Shown here piece after piece: positions 9,400 to 17,964 of a DNA stretch of 64,000 nucleotides. The notes under the pieces are model-generated. The model worked only from the letters and a program-made list of their open reading frames with translations, searched no databases and was not told the origin of the DNA. The DNA is from Vibrio sp. UCD-FRSSP16_30 (GTDB lineage Bacteria; Pseudomonadota; Gammaproteobacteria; Enterobacterales; Vibrionaceae). The DNA lies in assembly GCF_001676025.1 (NCBI RefSeq), contig NZ_LZFW01000068.1, forward strand, positions 1 through 64,000, read 5' to 3'. Numbering within the stretch: position 1 is the first letter of the stretch; every line of letters begins with the position of its first letter. The position numbers were made by a program, and so were the translations under genes.

Positions 9400-10626
9400 A
9401 TGAAAAACATCAAACAGTTAGTGACAATCTCTTTACTTGTTATCGCTACCGGTGCCGTCGCTGCATATTTTTATTTTAAGAATGATACCTCAACCGTGAC
9501 TTATTCTACGGAGGCTGTTCGCGTCGGAAACATTGAAGATGTGGTGCTAACTAACGGTGTGTTATATCCCTATAAAATGGTCAATGTTGGGGCTCAAGTA
9601 TCCGGTAAATTAGCGTCAATAGCCGTCACAGTCGGCGATACACTCAAAGCTGGCGAAGTTATTGCGAAGATTGATAGCCTTTCACAAGAAAATGCTCTGA
9701 AAGAATCCCATGCATCACTCACCAATATCAATGCTCAATACCGTGCGAAACAAGCGCAGATTCATCAGGCAGAGCTTTCTTTTGAACGACAAAAAGCGAT
9801 GTTGCTAAAAAATGCTGGCTCGCAATCCATGTACGATACAGCAGAAGCAGAATTGCTAGTTTATAAAGCCGAGCTCGACCAGCTGGCTGCGGAAAAAGAG
9901 AAGGCACTGATCAGTGTCGATAATGCTCAATTGGACTTAGGTTATACCACGATCGAATCACCCATTGATGGCACCGTTGTTTATGTTTCTGTTGAAGAGG
10001 GGCAAACGGTTAATACCAATCAATCAACGCCTACTATTGTTGAAGTTGCTCAACTTGATGTTATGACAATTAAGGCGCAAGTGTCTGAAGCCGATATTAT
10101 CCATATCGAGAAAGGGCAAAAAGTGTACTTTTCTATTCTAGGCGCGCCACAGCACAATTTTTATGCTGAATTAAGATCGATAGAGCCTGGGCCAACCCTT
10201 CTAACTGGCAACGATAGTGAACTAAATATTGGTGACAATGACGCCATTTATTACAACGCAGTATTTGATGTCGACAACACAGAACAGTTGCTTCGTTTTG
10301 GTATGACAGCGCAAGTGTCGATTGTGTTAGATGCTGCGCAGAAAGCGCTATTGGTTCCATCGCAAATTTTAACTCACAAGCTTTCGGGTGAAAATCGTTA
10401 TCGTGTGCCTGTGTTAGTTCAAGGTGCATTAGAAATGCGAGATGTTGAGATTGGCATCAATAATAAAGTGTATGCTCAAGTGCTCAGTGGATTAGATCAA
10501 GGCGACCAAGTAGTTATAGGTCAAGCCAACACCAAATCGTCATCAAGTTTTGATATGTCATCGACATTAGGACAAGAAAAAGGTGGACGAAATAATGGTG
10601 GGCCAGGTAATGGCGGGAGATCTTAA
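9400..10626 (+). CDS. macA: MacA-type periplasmic adaptor subunit of an ABC efflux pump
   Basis: A 408-residue membrane-fusion protein. The N-terminus has one membrane anchor (residues 7-26), followed by a lipoyl-like half (VGAQVSGKLASIAVTVGD). A long coiled-coil hairpin spans roughly 95-175, then comes the second lipoyl half (TTIESPIDGTVVYVSVEEGQ), a beta-barrel and a MacA-like C-terminal domain. The glycine/asparagine-rich tail (GGRNNGGPGNGG) is typical of some MacA proteins. The macB start follows after two bases. The substrate cannot be read from the sequence: MacAB pumps export macrolides, peptides or siderophores, or contribute to lipid and protoporphyrin handling. Confidence 0.88.
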   Translation: MKNIKQLVTISLLVIATGAVAAYFYFKNDTSTVTYSTEAVRVGNIEDVVLTNGVLYPYKMVNVGAQVSGKLASIAVTVGDTLKAGEVIAKIDSLSQENALKESHASLTNINAQYRAKQAQIHQAELSFERQKAMLLKNAGSQSMYDTAEAELLVYKAELDQLAAEKEKALISVDNAQLDLGYTTIESPIDGTVVYVSVEEGQTVNTNQSTPTIVEVAQLDVMTIKAQVSEADIIHIEKGQKVYFSILGAPQHNFYAELRSIEPGPTLLTGNDSELNIGDNDAIYYNAVFDVDNTEQLLRFGMTAQVSIVLDAAQKALLVPSQILTHKLSGENRYRVPVLVQGALEMRDVEIGINNKVYAQVLSGLDQGDQVVIGQANTKSSSSFDMSSTLGQEKGGRNNGGPGNGGRS

Positions 10627-10628
10627 GT

Positions 10629-12629
10629 ATGAGTGACGTACTATTAGAAGTCTCAGGTCTTAGTCGCCACTTTCCTGCTGGTGATGATCAAATAACGGTA
10701 TTGAACAACGTTAATTTGAGCATACGCCGTGGAGAAATGATCGCGATCATAGGAGCATCCGGCTCGGGTAAATCAACCTTGATGAATATTTTAGGTTGCT
10801 TAGACACGCCAAGTGAAGGGGCTTATATCGTTAATGGTCGCGATACATCAGCAATGAATCCTGAGCAATTGGCCGAATTACGACGTGACTATTTTGGCTT
10901 TATATTTCAGCGTTATCATTTGTTAGATGATCTCACGGCTATCGGTAATGTTGAGATTCCCGCGCTGTACTCGGCAGAAAATAAAACGTCCCGCCAAGCG
11001 CGTGCAGAGCAACTATTAGATAGGTTAGGGCTTGCTGATCGTATGGATCATAAGCCAAGCCAACTCAGTGGAGGGCAACAGCAAAGAGTCAGTGTTGCTC
11101 GCGCTTTAATTAATGGTGGCACGGTGATCCTTGCCGATGAACCGACCGGTGCGCTCGATAGTCACAGCGGTAAAGAAATGATGCGCCTGCTGCGTGAGTT
11201 ACATCAACAAGGGCATACCATTGTTTTGGTGACTCATGATCCTAAAATTGCTGCTACTGCTGATCGCGTTATTGAGATCTCGGATGGTGAAATTGTCAGT
11301 GATATAACCTGCGATGCGAGTGACGCCTTAACGCAGGATCCCGTAACAGTGACTTCATCAAGTGTTAAAGACAACCCAAGTGTCGAAGATGAAAATAGCC
11401 CAAGTAAATTCCCATCAAAACCCTTCTCCGCTTCATGGTTTAGTGTTGTTGAAGCGTTCAAAATGTCGTTGTCAGCGATGGGCAGTCATCGGTTAAGAAC
11501 ATTTTTAACGATGTTGGGGATCATCATCGGCATTGCATCTGTGGTGTCTGTGGTCGCGATTGGTAATGGCTCTCAAGCTCAGGTATTGTCTCGAATGGCT
11601 TCAATGGGAACCAATACCATTGAAATCAAACCCGGTTCTGGGTTGGGTGACCGACGCGTAGGGCGAGTTAGAACCTTAACGGCAAATGATGCCAAAGCTT
11701 TAACTAATCTATCCTTTGTTGATAGTGTGACACCGACCGTGCGCGCCAATGTTGCGGTGCGTTATGGTAGTGAGGCGATCACAGCAGAAGTGCAAGGCGT
11801 TGGTCCTGATTATTTTCGCGTTCGAGGTTTTGATGTTGCGCAAGGGCAATTATTTGATGAGCAAAGTGTCGATGCACTAGAGCAAGTGGCGGTCATTGAT
11901 AATAATACCTTAAACGAGCTTTTCCCTGATGGTGATGCGCTTGGCAAAGTCATCTTTTTAGGTCGCTTGCCGGTACGCATTATCGCGGTGACACAAGCAA
12001 GGGAAATGGCATTTGGTAATAGCGACGCTCTGAATGTCTGGCTGCCTTATAGTACGGTAAACTCACGTATCTATAGCCAAAATTACGTTAATGATATTAC
12101 GGTTAGAGTGAGCGATGACGTGTCCAGTGTTGCGGCCGAGCAAGCCATAATTAACCTAATTAAAATGCGTCATGGTGTGCAGGATTTCTTTACCGTCAAT
12201 ACCGATACGGTAAGAGAAAATATTGAACAAACCTCGTCTTCGATGACTATGCTCATTTCGGCCATTGCCTTTATTTCATTGGTGGTTGGTGGTATTGGTG
12301 TTATGAATATCATGTTGGTGTCGGTAACCGAACGAACCCGAGAAATCGGCATTCGTATGGCCGTTGGCGCAAGACAGGCCGATATTTTAAGACAATTCTT
12401 AATCGAAGCTGTTTTAGTCTGTTTGTGTGGTGGCGTTTTAGGTATCGGATTAGCGTATGCTGTGGGTTTGATTATCTCATCGACAGGCAGTGGCTTGAGT
12501 ATGATTTATTCCACGAACTCAATTACCGCCGCTTTCATTTGCTCAACACTGATTGGGGTTCTCTTTGGTTTCTTACCTGCCAGAAATGCAGCAAGATTAA
12601 ACCCTGTAGACGCGTTATCTCGAGGATAA
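10629..12629 (+). CDS. macB: MacB-type ABC transporter, ATPase fused to permease
   Basis: A 666-residue protein with an N-terminal ATPase domain: Walker A GASGSGKST near residue 42, signature LSGGQQQRVSVARAL, and Walker B VILADEPTGALD. A first transmembrane helix lies near residues 285-310 (LRTFLTMLGIIIGIASVVSV), followed by a periplasmic MacB domain. The last three helices are at about 535-660 and include the conserved ERTREIGIRMAVGARQ loop. This matches the full MacB layout. It pairs with the adjacent MacA and would need a TolC-type outer-membrane channel encoded elsewhere. The kinase gene begins 10 bases downstream. Confidence 0.92.
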   Translation: MSDVLLEVSGLSRHFPAGDDQITVLNNVNLSIRRGEMIAIIGASGSGKSTLMNILGCLDTPSEGAYIVNGRDTSAMNPEQLAELRRDYFGFIFQRYHLLDDLTAIGNVEIPALYSAENKTSRQARAEQLLDRLGLADRMDHKPSQLSGGQQQRVSVARALINGGTVILADEPTGALDSHSGKEMMRLLRELHQQGHTIVLVTHDPKIAATADRVIEISDGEIVSDITCDASDALTQDPVTVTSSSVKDNPSVEDENSPSKFPSKPFSASWFSVVEAFKMSLSAMGSHRLRTFLTMLGIIIGIASVVSVVAIGNGSQAQVLSRMASMGTNTIEIKPGSGLGDRRVGRVRTLTANDAKALTNLSFVDSVTPTVRANVAVRYGSEAITAEVQGVGPDYFRVRGFDVAQGQLFDEQSVDALEQVAVIDNNTLNELFPDGDALGKVIFLGRLPVRIIAVTQAREMAFGNSDALNVWLPYSTVNSRIYSQNYVNDITVRVSDDVSSVAAEQAIINLIKMRHGVQDFFTVNTDTVRENIEQTSSSMTMLISAIAFISLVVGGIGVMNIMLVSVTERTREIGIRMAVGARQADILRQFLIEAVLVCLCGGVLGIGLAYAVGLIISSTGSGLSMIYSTNSITAAFICSTLIGVLFGFLPARNAARLNPVDALSRG

Positions 12630-12639
12630 GGAAAGAACG

Positions 12640-14073
12640 TTGAAGGTACATTATAAACTGAAGCTCATTCATAAGTTCTTTTTCGCTTTTTGCATCACAA
12701 GCTTTGTGGCGGTGTGCGTTATGCTCGCTCTGATCATGCAAAACCTATCATCGGGATTTCATGATTTTATTAAAGAGGCAGAATCGAGCTATATCGAACA
12801 AGTCAGCCAGAAGCTGGGTGATTATTATCAAGCGAATGGCTCGTGGCAATCGCTAAAAGAAGACGAGGATTACTGGCGACGTTTGGTTGGCACTCGAAAA
12901 GGGGATGAGGAGAGTGAGTCACTCTCTTTGCCGACCGATACCACAGGGATGAGCCAATTACTGCAAACGCAGAGAAGACTCAGTTTATATGATGCGAATA
13001 AAGCGGTCGTGATAGGCAGAGACCGAATTGGTGAAGACAGCTTTACTCAAAGCATAGTGTTAGAAGGGCGCGTTATTGGCTGGTTAAGTTATATCCCTTC
13101 ACAATTGGCCGATCACAGCCCTGCCAATGCATTTTTGGCGGAGCAATACCAAAGCTATATTGCAATTACCTTGATTGTTATTGCGGTTGCGTTTGTGACC
13201 GCCTGGATTTTTTCTCGTCATTTAGTTGCGCCCATCTTTAGGGTGAATGAAGGTACGACTCAGTTAATTCAAGGTAATCTTGCAACAAGAGTGCACAGCA
13301 GTAGCAACGATGAACTTGGTATATTGACTGACAACATTAACGTTCTGGCTCAGACATTGGAGCAGAACAAAACCGAACGTTCTAAATGGATGTCAGACGT
13401 AGCTCATGAACTGAAAACCCCACTCACTGTTGTTCGCGGGCAGCTCAACGCCATTCAAGATGGGATTTTTAAAGCGGATGAAAAACGTTTACAGGTGATG
13501 ATCGATCAAATTGATGGCATGGGTCATTTAGTCGATGATATTTATCAGTTGTCCAGTAGTGATATTGGCGGTTTATCCTATCAAAAATCGTCATTCAACC
13601 TTGTGGAACTTGTTAAGGATATCTTACTTGGTTTCAAGGTTAAAACTGATGACTTAGGGCTGAGCTTACAGTGTGAATCCTTGTATACAAAAGAGAATAC
13701 AGCGTGTCTTGTGGTCGCCGATCGGGAGCGTTTGACGCAACTATTTAGTAATATATTGGAAAATAGCTGTCGTTATACCAACTCGCCGGGAAGCATCGCG
13801 TTATCGCTTAATCAAGACAAGAATACTGTTACAGTGATTATCGAAGACACGTCACCATCTATACCAGAGCAAGACCTGACGCGAGTATTTGAGCGTTTTT
13901 ATCGAGTAGAACAATCTCGCAGCCGAGAGCATGGCGGTTCTGGTATTGGTTTAGCATTGTGTCATCAAATTATTGAGGCGCATCAAGGCACTATTAGTGC
14001 GTCAAAATCAGTTTTGGGCGGTGTTAAAATGATGATAACTCTGCCGATTCATCACCAAAGCTCATCAATATAA
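12640..14073 (+). CDS. Sensor histidine kinase, BaeS-like
   Basis: A 477-residue membrane kinase from a TTG start at 12640 preceded by ATAAGGAAAG. TM1 is at about 13-33 and TM2 at about 171-193, enclosing a periplasmic sensor of about 135 residues. A HAMP linker follows, then the HisKA motif VAHELKTPLT with His256, and a HATPase domain ending GGSGIGLALCHQII. It sits between macB and the response regulator on the same strand with short gaps, so the system probably senses envelope stress or the pump substrate and controls macAB. Confidence 0.88.
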   Translation: MKVHYKLKLIHKFFFAFCITSFVAVCVMLALIMQNLSSGFHDFIKEAESSYIEQVSQKLGDYYQANGSWQSLKEDEDYWRRLVGTRKGDEESESLSLPTDTTGMSQLLQTQRRLSLYDANKAVVIGRDRIGEDSFTQSIVLEGRVIGWLSYIPSQLADHSPANAFLAEQYQSYIAITLIVIAVAFVTAWIFSRHLVAPIFRVNEGTTQLIQGNLATRVHSSSNDELGILTDNINVLAQTLEQNKTERSKWMSDVAHELKTPLTVVRGQLNAIQDGIFKADEKRLQVMIDQIDGMGHLVDDIYQLSSSDIGGLSYQKSSFNLVELVKDILLGFKVKTDDLGLSLQCESLYTKENTACLVVADRERLTQLFSNILENSCRYTNSPGSIALSLNQDKNTVTVIIEDTSPSIPEQDLTRVFERFYRVEQSRSREHGGSGIGLALCHQIIEAHQGTISASKSVLGGVKMMITLPIHHQSSSI

Positions 14074-14108
14074 TGGCTCGCAATAGACGTCGATAGAGGA
14101 TAAATAGA

Positions 14109-14816
14109 ATGAATACGCACATTTTGATTGTGGAAGACGAGGAATACATTGCCGAAGTCTTGATCGCGTATTGCCAAAATAGCGGCTTTGAAGTGACCCA
14201 TCTTGCATCGGGTGCAAAAGTGGTAGAGACGGTGAAATCGCACACATTCGACTTAATACTGCTTGATTTGATGTTGCCCGATATGGATGGCATCGAGATT
14301 TGCAAACAGGTACGCCAGTTCTCTCAATTACCCATCATTATGGTGACCGCAAAAAGTGAAGAGATTGACCGATTAATTGGTTTAGAGCTTGGAGCCGATG
14401 ATTATATTTGCAAGCCATTTAGCCCTAGAGAAGTGATTGCGAGGATCAAAACCGTACTGCGCCGCACTCAAGTTATTAATCCAAACCAAGCAGCCAAACC
14501 CAGCACCGAATTAGTTTTGGGACAATTTGTATTGAAGCCCGACGAATATGAAGCTCGATTTGGTGGCAATTTTCTCGATTTAACGCCTAAAGAATTTATG
14601 TTACTTAAAATGTTGGTTGAGCACCCAGGCCGAGTATACAGTCGCGATGATATTCTCAATGCGCTTTACAGTGATCTTGCGGATGTATCAGACAGAAACA
14701 TAGACACCCACATTAAGAACATCCGCAAAAAAATACATGCGGTTGCACCAACAGCAAACCCTATCCGCTCGGTTTATGGAGTAGGGTACAAATTGCTGCA
14801 TGAGAGTTTTAAATAA
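14109..14816 (+). CDS. OmpR-family response regulator, BaeR-like
   Basis: 235 residues. The receiver domain has the acidic pair VEDEE at 8-12, the phosphoacceptor Asp53 in LLDLMLPD, the switch Thr in MVTAK, and the Lys in ICKPFSP. The C-terminal winged helix begins near 145 (LDLTPKEFMLLKMLVEHPGR) and ends IRSVYGVGYKL. It is 35 bases downstream of the kinase gene, completing a macA-macB-kinase-regulator operon. The likely target is the promoter ahead of macA, but I found no repeated binding motif at 9195-9399. Confidence 0.9.
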   Translation: MNTHILIVEDEEYIAEVLIAYCQNSGFEVTHLASGAKVVETVKSHTFDLILLDLMLPDMDGIEICKQVRQFSQLPIIMVTAKSEEIDRLIGLELGADDYICKPFSPREVIARIKTVLRRTQVINPNQAAKPSTELVLGQFVLKPDEYEARFGGNFLDLTPKEFMLLKMLVEHPGRVYSRDDILNALYSDLADVSDRNIDTHIKNIRKKIHAVAPTANPIRSVYGVGYKLLHESFK

Positions 14817-15099
14817 CGTGTAGATAGCCAGAGCAACTATGTGTCGATGGGGTTATTTCCTGTGATATATATTCTCTGATATCTAATGTGCTCTGAGAAA
14901 TAAAGTTTACTTTGATTTGTTGGTCAAAAATATTAAGGCATTTAAACTGGTCGTATGGATGCTGTCATAGGTAGGAGTAATAAATGGTACAAAAACTCTA
15001 CTGTCTTAATATGAAAGTTACTCTCTCATTGAATCTTTAAACCATTACCGATCTTCATTATGATTAATTGAGTGAACATCGGTAATTTGAGGAAAACGA

Positions 15100-15657
15100 A
15101 TGCTGTCAGAATGGTCGGTACATAAAGAACAATTGAGAAGTTACATTATCAAACAGACCGGCGATCTCGACCTTGTTGATGATATCTTGCAGGATGTTTA
15201 TATTAAGGCCAGTCAAAATATTGGGCAACTTGAGACAAAAGACAAACTTCAAAATTGGCTGTATCGCATTACTCATAACACCATTATGGATTTCTATCGT
15301 ACTCAGCCTAAGTATGAGGAGTTGATAGATGAGCATGCAGCAGAGGAAGAAACCTCTTCTGAGATGGCTAATCTACAGTCTTTGGCGCAATGCTTGCGAC
15401 CTATGTTTGATTGCTTACCAGAGAAGTATCGGCAAGTAATGACGTTGTCTGAGCTTGATGGTTTGTCTCAACAAGCGGTAGCCGATCAATTAGGCTTGTC
15501 GCTCTCAGCAACAAAAAGCCGTGTGCAGCGTGGTCGACTTAAACTAAAAGAAATTCTCATGGATTGTTGCACCATCGAAGTTGGTGGCGGTGGTATTGTC
15601 GATTATCATCCTAGATCTAAGTGTGCAGACTTTGCTAAAAAGAACAGCGGTGAATGA
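15100..15657 (+). CDS. sigZ: ECF-type RNA polymerase sigma factor, SigZ-like
   Basis: A 185-residue sigma-70 family protein. Region 2 lies at about 10-75 (DLDLVDDILQDVYIKASQNI, then LQNWLYRITHNTIMDFYR). Region 4 lies at about 110-160 (LPEKYRQVMTLSELDGLSQQ, then SLSATKSRVQRGRLKLKEIL). The C-terminal CC.IEVGGGGIVDYHPRSKC with several Cys is typical of the SigZ group. No anti-sigma gene lies beside it, which is uncommon for ECF factors; the Cys cluster might make it self-sensing. It stands alone, with about 280 bases upstream and a strong hairpin just downstream. Confidence 0.82.
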   Translation: MLSEWSVHKEQLRSYIIKQTGDLDLVDDILQDVYIKASQNIGQLETKDKLQNWLYRITHNTIMDFYRTQPKYEELIDEHAAEEETSSEMANLQSLAQCLRPMFDCLPEKYRQVMTLSELDGLSQQAVADQLGLSLSATKSRVQRGRLKLKEILMDCCTIEVGGGGIVDYHPRSKCADFAKKNSGE

Positions 15658-15665
15658 ATTTAGCG

Positions 15666-15704
15666 CAATAGATTGGTAGCAGTGGTGATGCTGCCAATCT
15701 ATTG
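15666..15704 (+). terminator. Strong hairpin after the sigma factor gene
   Basis: CAATAGATTGGTAGCA pairs with TGCTGCCAATCTATTG with a single non-Watson-Crick position around a 7-base loop. The hairpin begins 8 bases after the stop. No long T run follows, so it may be an mRNA-stabilising stem or a weak terminator. Confidence 0.5.
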
Positions 15705-15972
15705 CTCTTAAACGCGCTGTGATTACCTGTTTGTTCCTTTAATACCTCTCGTATCTTCTTCTATAGCAACCTCCACTTAAAATAGTTTTTTCCCTCTAAA
15801 TGCTCTCTTTTAAAAATAAATTAGAAAAGTTGCGTCTTTTTCTCACTCCTTGCGTCTTAACTGAGTAATTAACATTTTTATCGAATAAGACAAATGAAAA
15901 CGACGCCAACCGCTTTGATAAAAAGACTTCTGTTAATGAGTCGCTAATGGCACTACTCAAGGTGGGATAACG
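15705..15972. other. Intergenic stretch with no gene
   Basis: An AT-rich stretch between the sigma-factor hairpin and repeat copy C. It shows TTGCGTCTTTTT and a nearby TTGCGTCTTAA, but I see no ORF or recognisable site. Confidence 0.4.
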
Positions 15973-16122
15973 AACGTTATTTAAATAAAATCATGTGCAT
16001 TATAGGAACAAGTCTTTGTGGCATGGATGCCACAATGAAGCCATCAAGGATGATTTCACGGCGTCTTGTGGAGATGATGTACATGATTGGTCGATAAGTG
16101 TTCACTCATGCGTTCGCCCTAT
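15973..16122 (-). repeat. Dispersed foldback repeat, copy C (inverted)
   Basis: The reverse complement of this stretch matches copies A and B from ATAGGGCGAACGCATGAGTG to AAATAACG. It contains the same hairpin, here TGTGGCAT-GG-ATGCCACA at 16017-16034. Within the unit, AATCATGTACATCAT near one end is largely complementary to ATAATGCACATGATT near the other, so the whole element can fold back. It lies immediately upstream of the ABC transporter operon and supplies a spurious upstream ATG for it. Confidence 0.85.
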
Positions 16123-16176
16123 GGCACTACTGTCTTTAATATTAGAAACATCAGAATAAGAACCCGCTTAATAATT

Positions 16177-17964
16177 ATGAATATTCTTTGGAAATTAAAA
16201 CGTTACCTAAAAATGTTTGGTCGCCATTATCTGATTGCCTTTATGGCGTTGCAGGTGGTTGCCTTGATTAACTTGGTACCGTCATGGCTAATTGGTCGCA
16301 TTGTTGATGAGATAAGCCAAGGCACATTAGACTCTCAAACCATGATTATTCATGTTGTTGGAATTGTTGTCTCGGGCGCGGCAATGTACGGCCTGCGTTT
16401 TGTTTGGCAAAGTCAGCTATATGGCGCATCGATTGCGATTACTCGCGTGATTCGCAGTGAGCTATTTCAAAAATTATCACAGTTGTCTCCGGCCTTCTAC
16501 GCGCGCCGTAGTACCGGCGATCTGATGGCGCATGCCACCAATGACCTTAACGCAGTAGAAGAAACTATGGGCATGGGCATCATGACTCTGGTGGACTCGT
16601 TAATTGCGGGTATGACGGTTATTTTAGGGATGATCTTTGTCGTCAGTGGCCAGCTTACCGCGGTTGCGCTGCTTCCTTTTCCTTTACTTGTGCTGATCAC
16701 TCGTCGTTATGGAGTGAAGCTGCATAAAACGTTTGGTAAAGCGCAAGCTGCGTTTTCTGATTTGACCGAAGAAACCCGTGAAACTGTATCGGGTATTCGA
16801 GCCGTTCGCTCACACGGTATGTCAGACCGCCAGCAACAGCGATTTGGCAAAGCATTAAATGATACGGTAGATGCCAACCTTGCCGTTGCCAAAGTCGATG
16901 CGGCGTTTGGGCCAACCATACAATTGGTGTACGGACTGTCGTTTGCGGTTTCTCTTGGTTATGGCGCATGGTTAATTGAACAAGGTAGCCTGACGGTAGG
17001 GCTGTTCACCACGTTCACACTTTACCTTGCGCAGTTGCTTGGGCCATTTATGCAGTTTGGTTGGCAGTTCAATGTACTGCAACGTGGCACGACATCCTGG
17101 CGTCGCCTTGAGCAACTATTCTCTGAAAGCATTGATGTGGTTGAAGGTGACAAAACATTGGCAAAAGATGCGGATGCGAGTATGTCATTTAATATCCATG
17201 AATTTACTTATCAGGATGCCAAGCATAGGGCCCTTGAAAATATCAATTTTGAACTGCCATCGGGTGGCTTAGTTGGGATTACTGGGCCAACAGGTAGCGG
17301 TAAAAGTACGCTACTGCATCTAGCTTTACGCCAATTTAAACTTGAGAAGCCATCCACTATTCATATTGCAGGCATGCCAACGGACAGCCTAACCTTTGAT
17401 TCCTTACGCGATAAACTGGCGTGGGTTCCGCAAAAACCACATTTGTTTTCGGGCACCATTGCTGAAAATATCGCGTTAGCAAAATCCAATGCGTCATTAA
17501 ATGACATTGAGCATGTTGCTGAAATGGCCGGTATTCGGACTGAAATTGAAGCAATGCCAGATGGGTTTAACACCCAATTACGGGAAGGCGGTACTAACTT
17601 ATCTGGCGGTCAAAAACAGCGTTTGACTCTGGCGAGAGCATTGCTATCCGATGCCGATATATTGTTATTGGATGACCCATTTAGTGCGTTAGACATGAAA
17701 ACAGAGGTGCAAGTTCGTCGAAACTTAAAGGCTCACTATTCACATAAAACAATGTTGCTTGTCACGCAGCGACTCACCAATCTAATTGAAGCTGACCACA
17801 TTTTAGTATTAAACGATGGCTTAGTAGAAGAGCGCGGCTCTCACCATCAATTGGTGGCCAATAAAGGTTGGTATTCCATGGTGTATCAGCGCCAAAGCCA
17901 GCTTGGCATTAACAGTCAATTACCCGTTAATGAGACGAATAAAGAGGAGGTAAACCATGACTGA
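16177..17964 (+). CDS. ABC transporter half-molecule (permease-ATPase), first of a pair
   Basis: 595 residues from ATG 16177: six transmembrane helices over about 1-300, then a nucleotide-binding domain with Walker A GPTGSGKST near 369, signature LSGGQKQRLTLARAL near 474, and Walker B LLLDDPFSALD near 494. It resembles MdlA. An upstream in-frame ATG at 16087 would add 30 residues, but those codons derive from repeat copy C, and the protein family begins at MNILWKLKRYL. The second half-transporter overlaps its end by 8 bases, so the two surely form a heterodimer. The operon continues into the glutathione-synthetase-like gene, pointing to export of a small peptide or thiol. Confidence 0.88.
   Translation: MNILWKLKRYLKMFGRHYLIAFMALQVVALINLVPSWLIGRIVDEISQGTLDSQTMIIHVVGIVVSGAAMYGLRFVWQSQLYGASIAITRVIRSELFQKLSQLSPAFYARRSTGDLMAHATNDLNAVEETMGMGIMTLVDSLIAGMTVILGMIFVVSGQLTAVALLPFPLLVLITRRYGVKLHKTFGKAQAAFSDLTEETRETVSGIRAVRSHGMSDRQQQRFGKALNDTVDANLAVAKVDAAFGPTIQLVYGLSFAVSLGYGAWLIEQGSLTVGLFTTFTLYLAQLLGPFMQFGWQFNVLQRGTTSWRRLEQLFSESIDVVEGDKTLAKDADASMSFNIHEFTYQDAKHRALENINFELPSGGLVGITGPTGSGKSTLLHLALRQFKLEKPSTIHIAGMPTDSLTFDSLRDKLAWVPQKPHLFSGTIAENIALAKSNASLNDIEHVAEMAGIRTEIEAMPDGFNTQLREGGTNLSGGQKQRLTLARALLSDADILLLDDPFSALDMKTEVQVRRNLKAHYSHKTMLLVTQRLTNLIEADHILVLNDGLVEERGSHHQLVANKGWYSMVYQRQSQLGINSQLPVNETNKEEVNHD

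Noticed and set aside
16087-16176. 30-residue N-terminal extension of the first ABC half-transporter
   Set aside because: The first codons lie inside repeat copy C, the protein family starts at MNILWKLKRYL, and the extension has no signal-like character.
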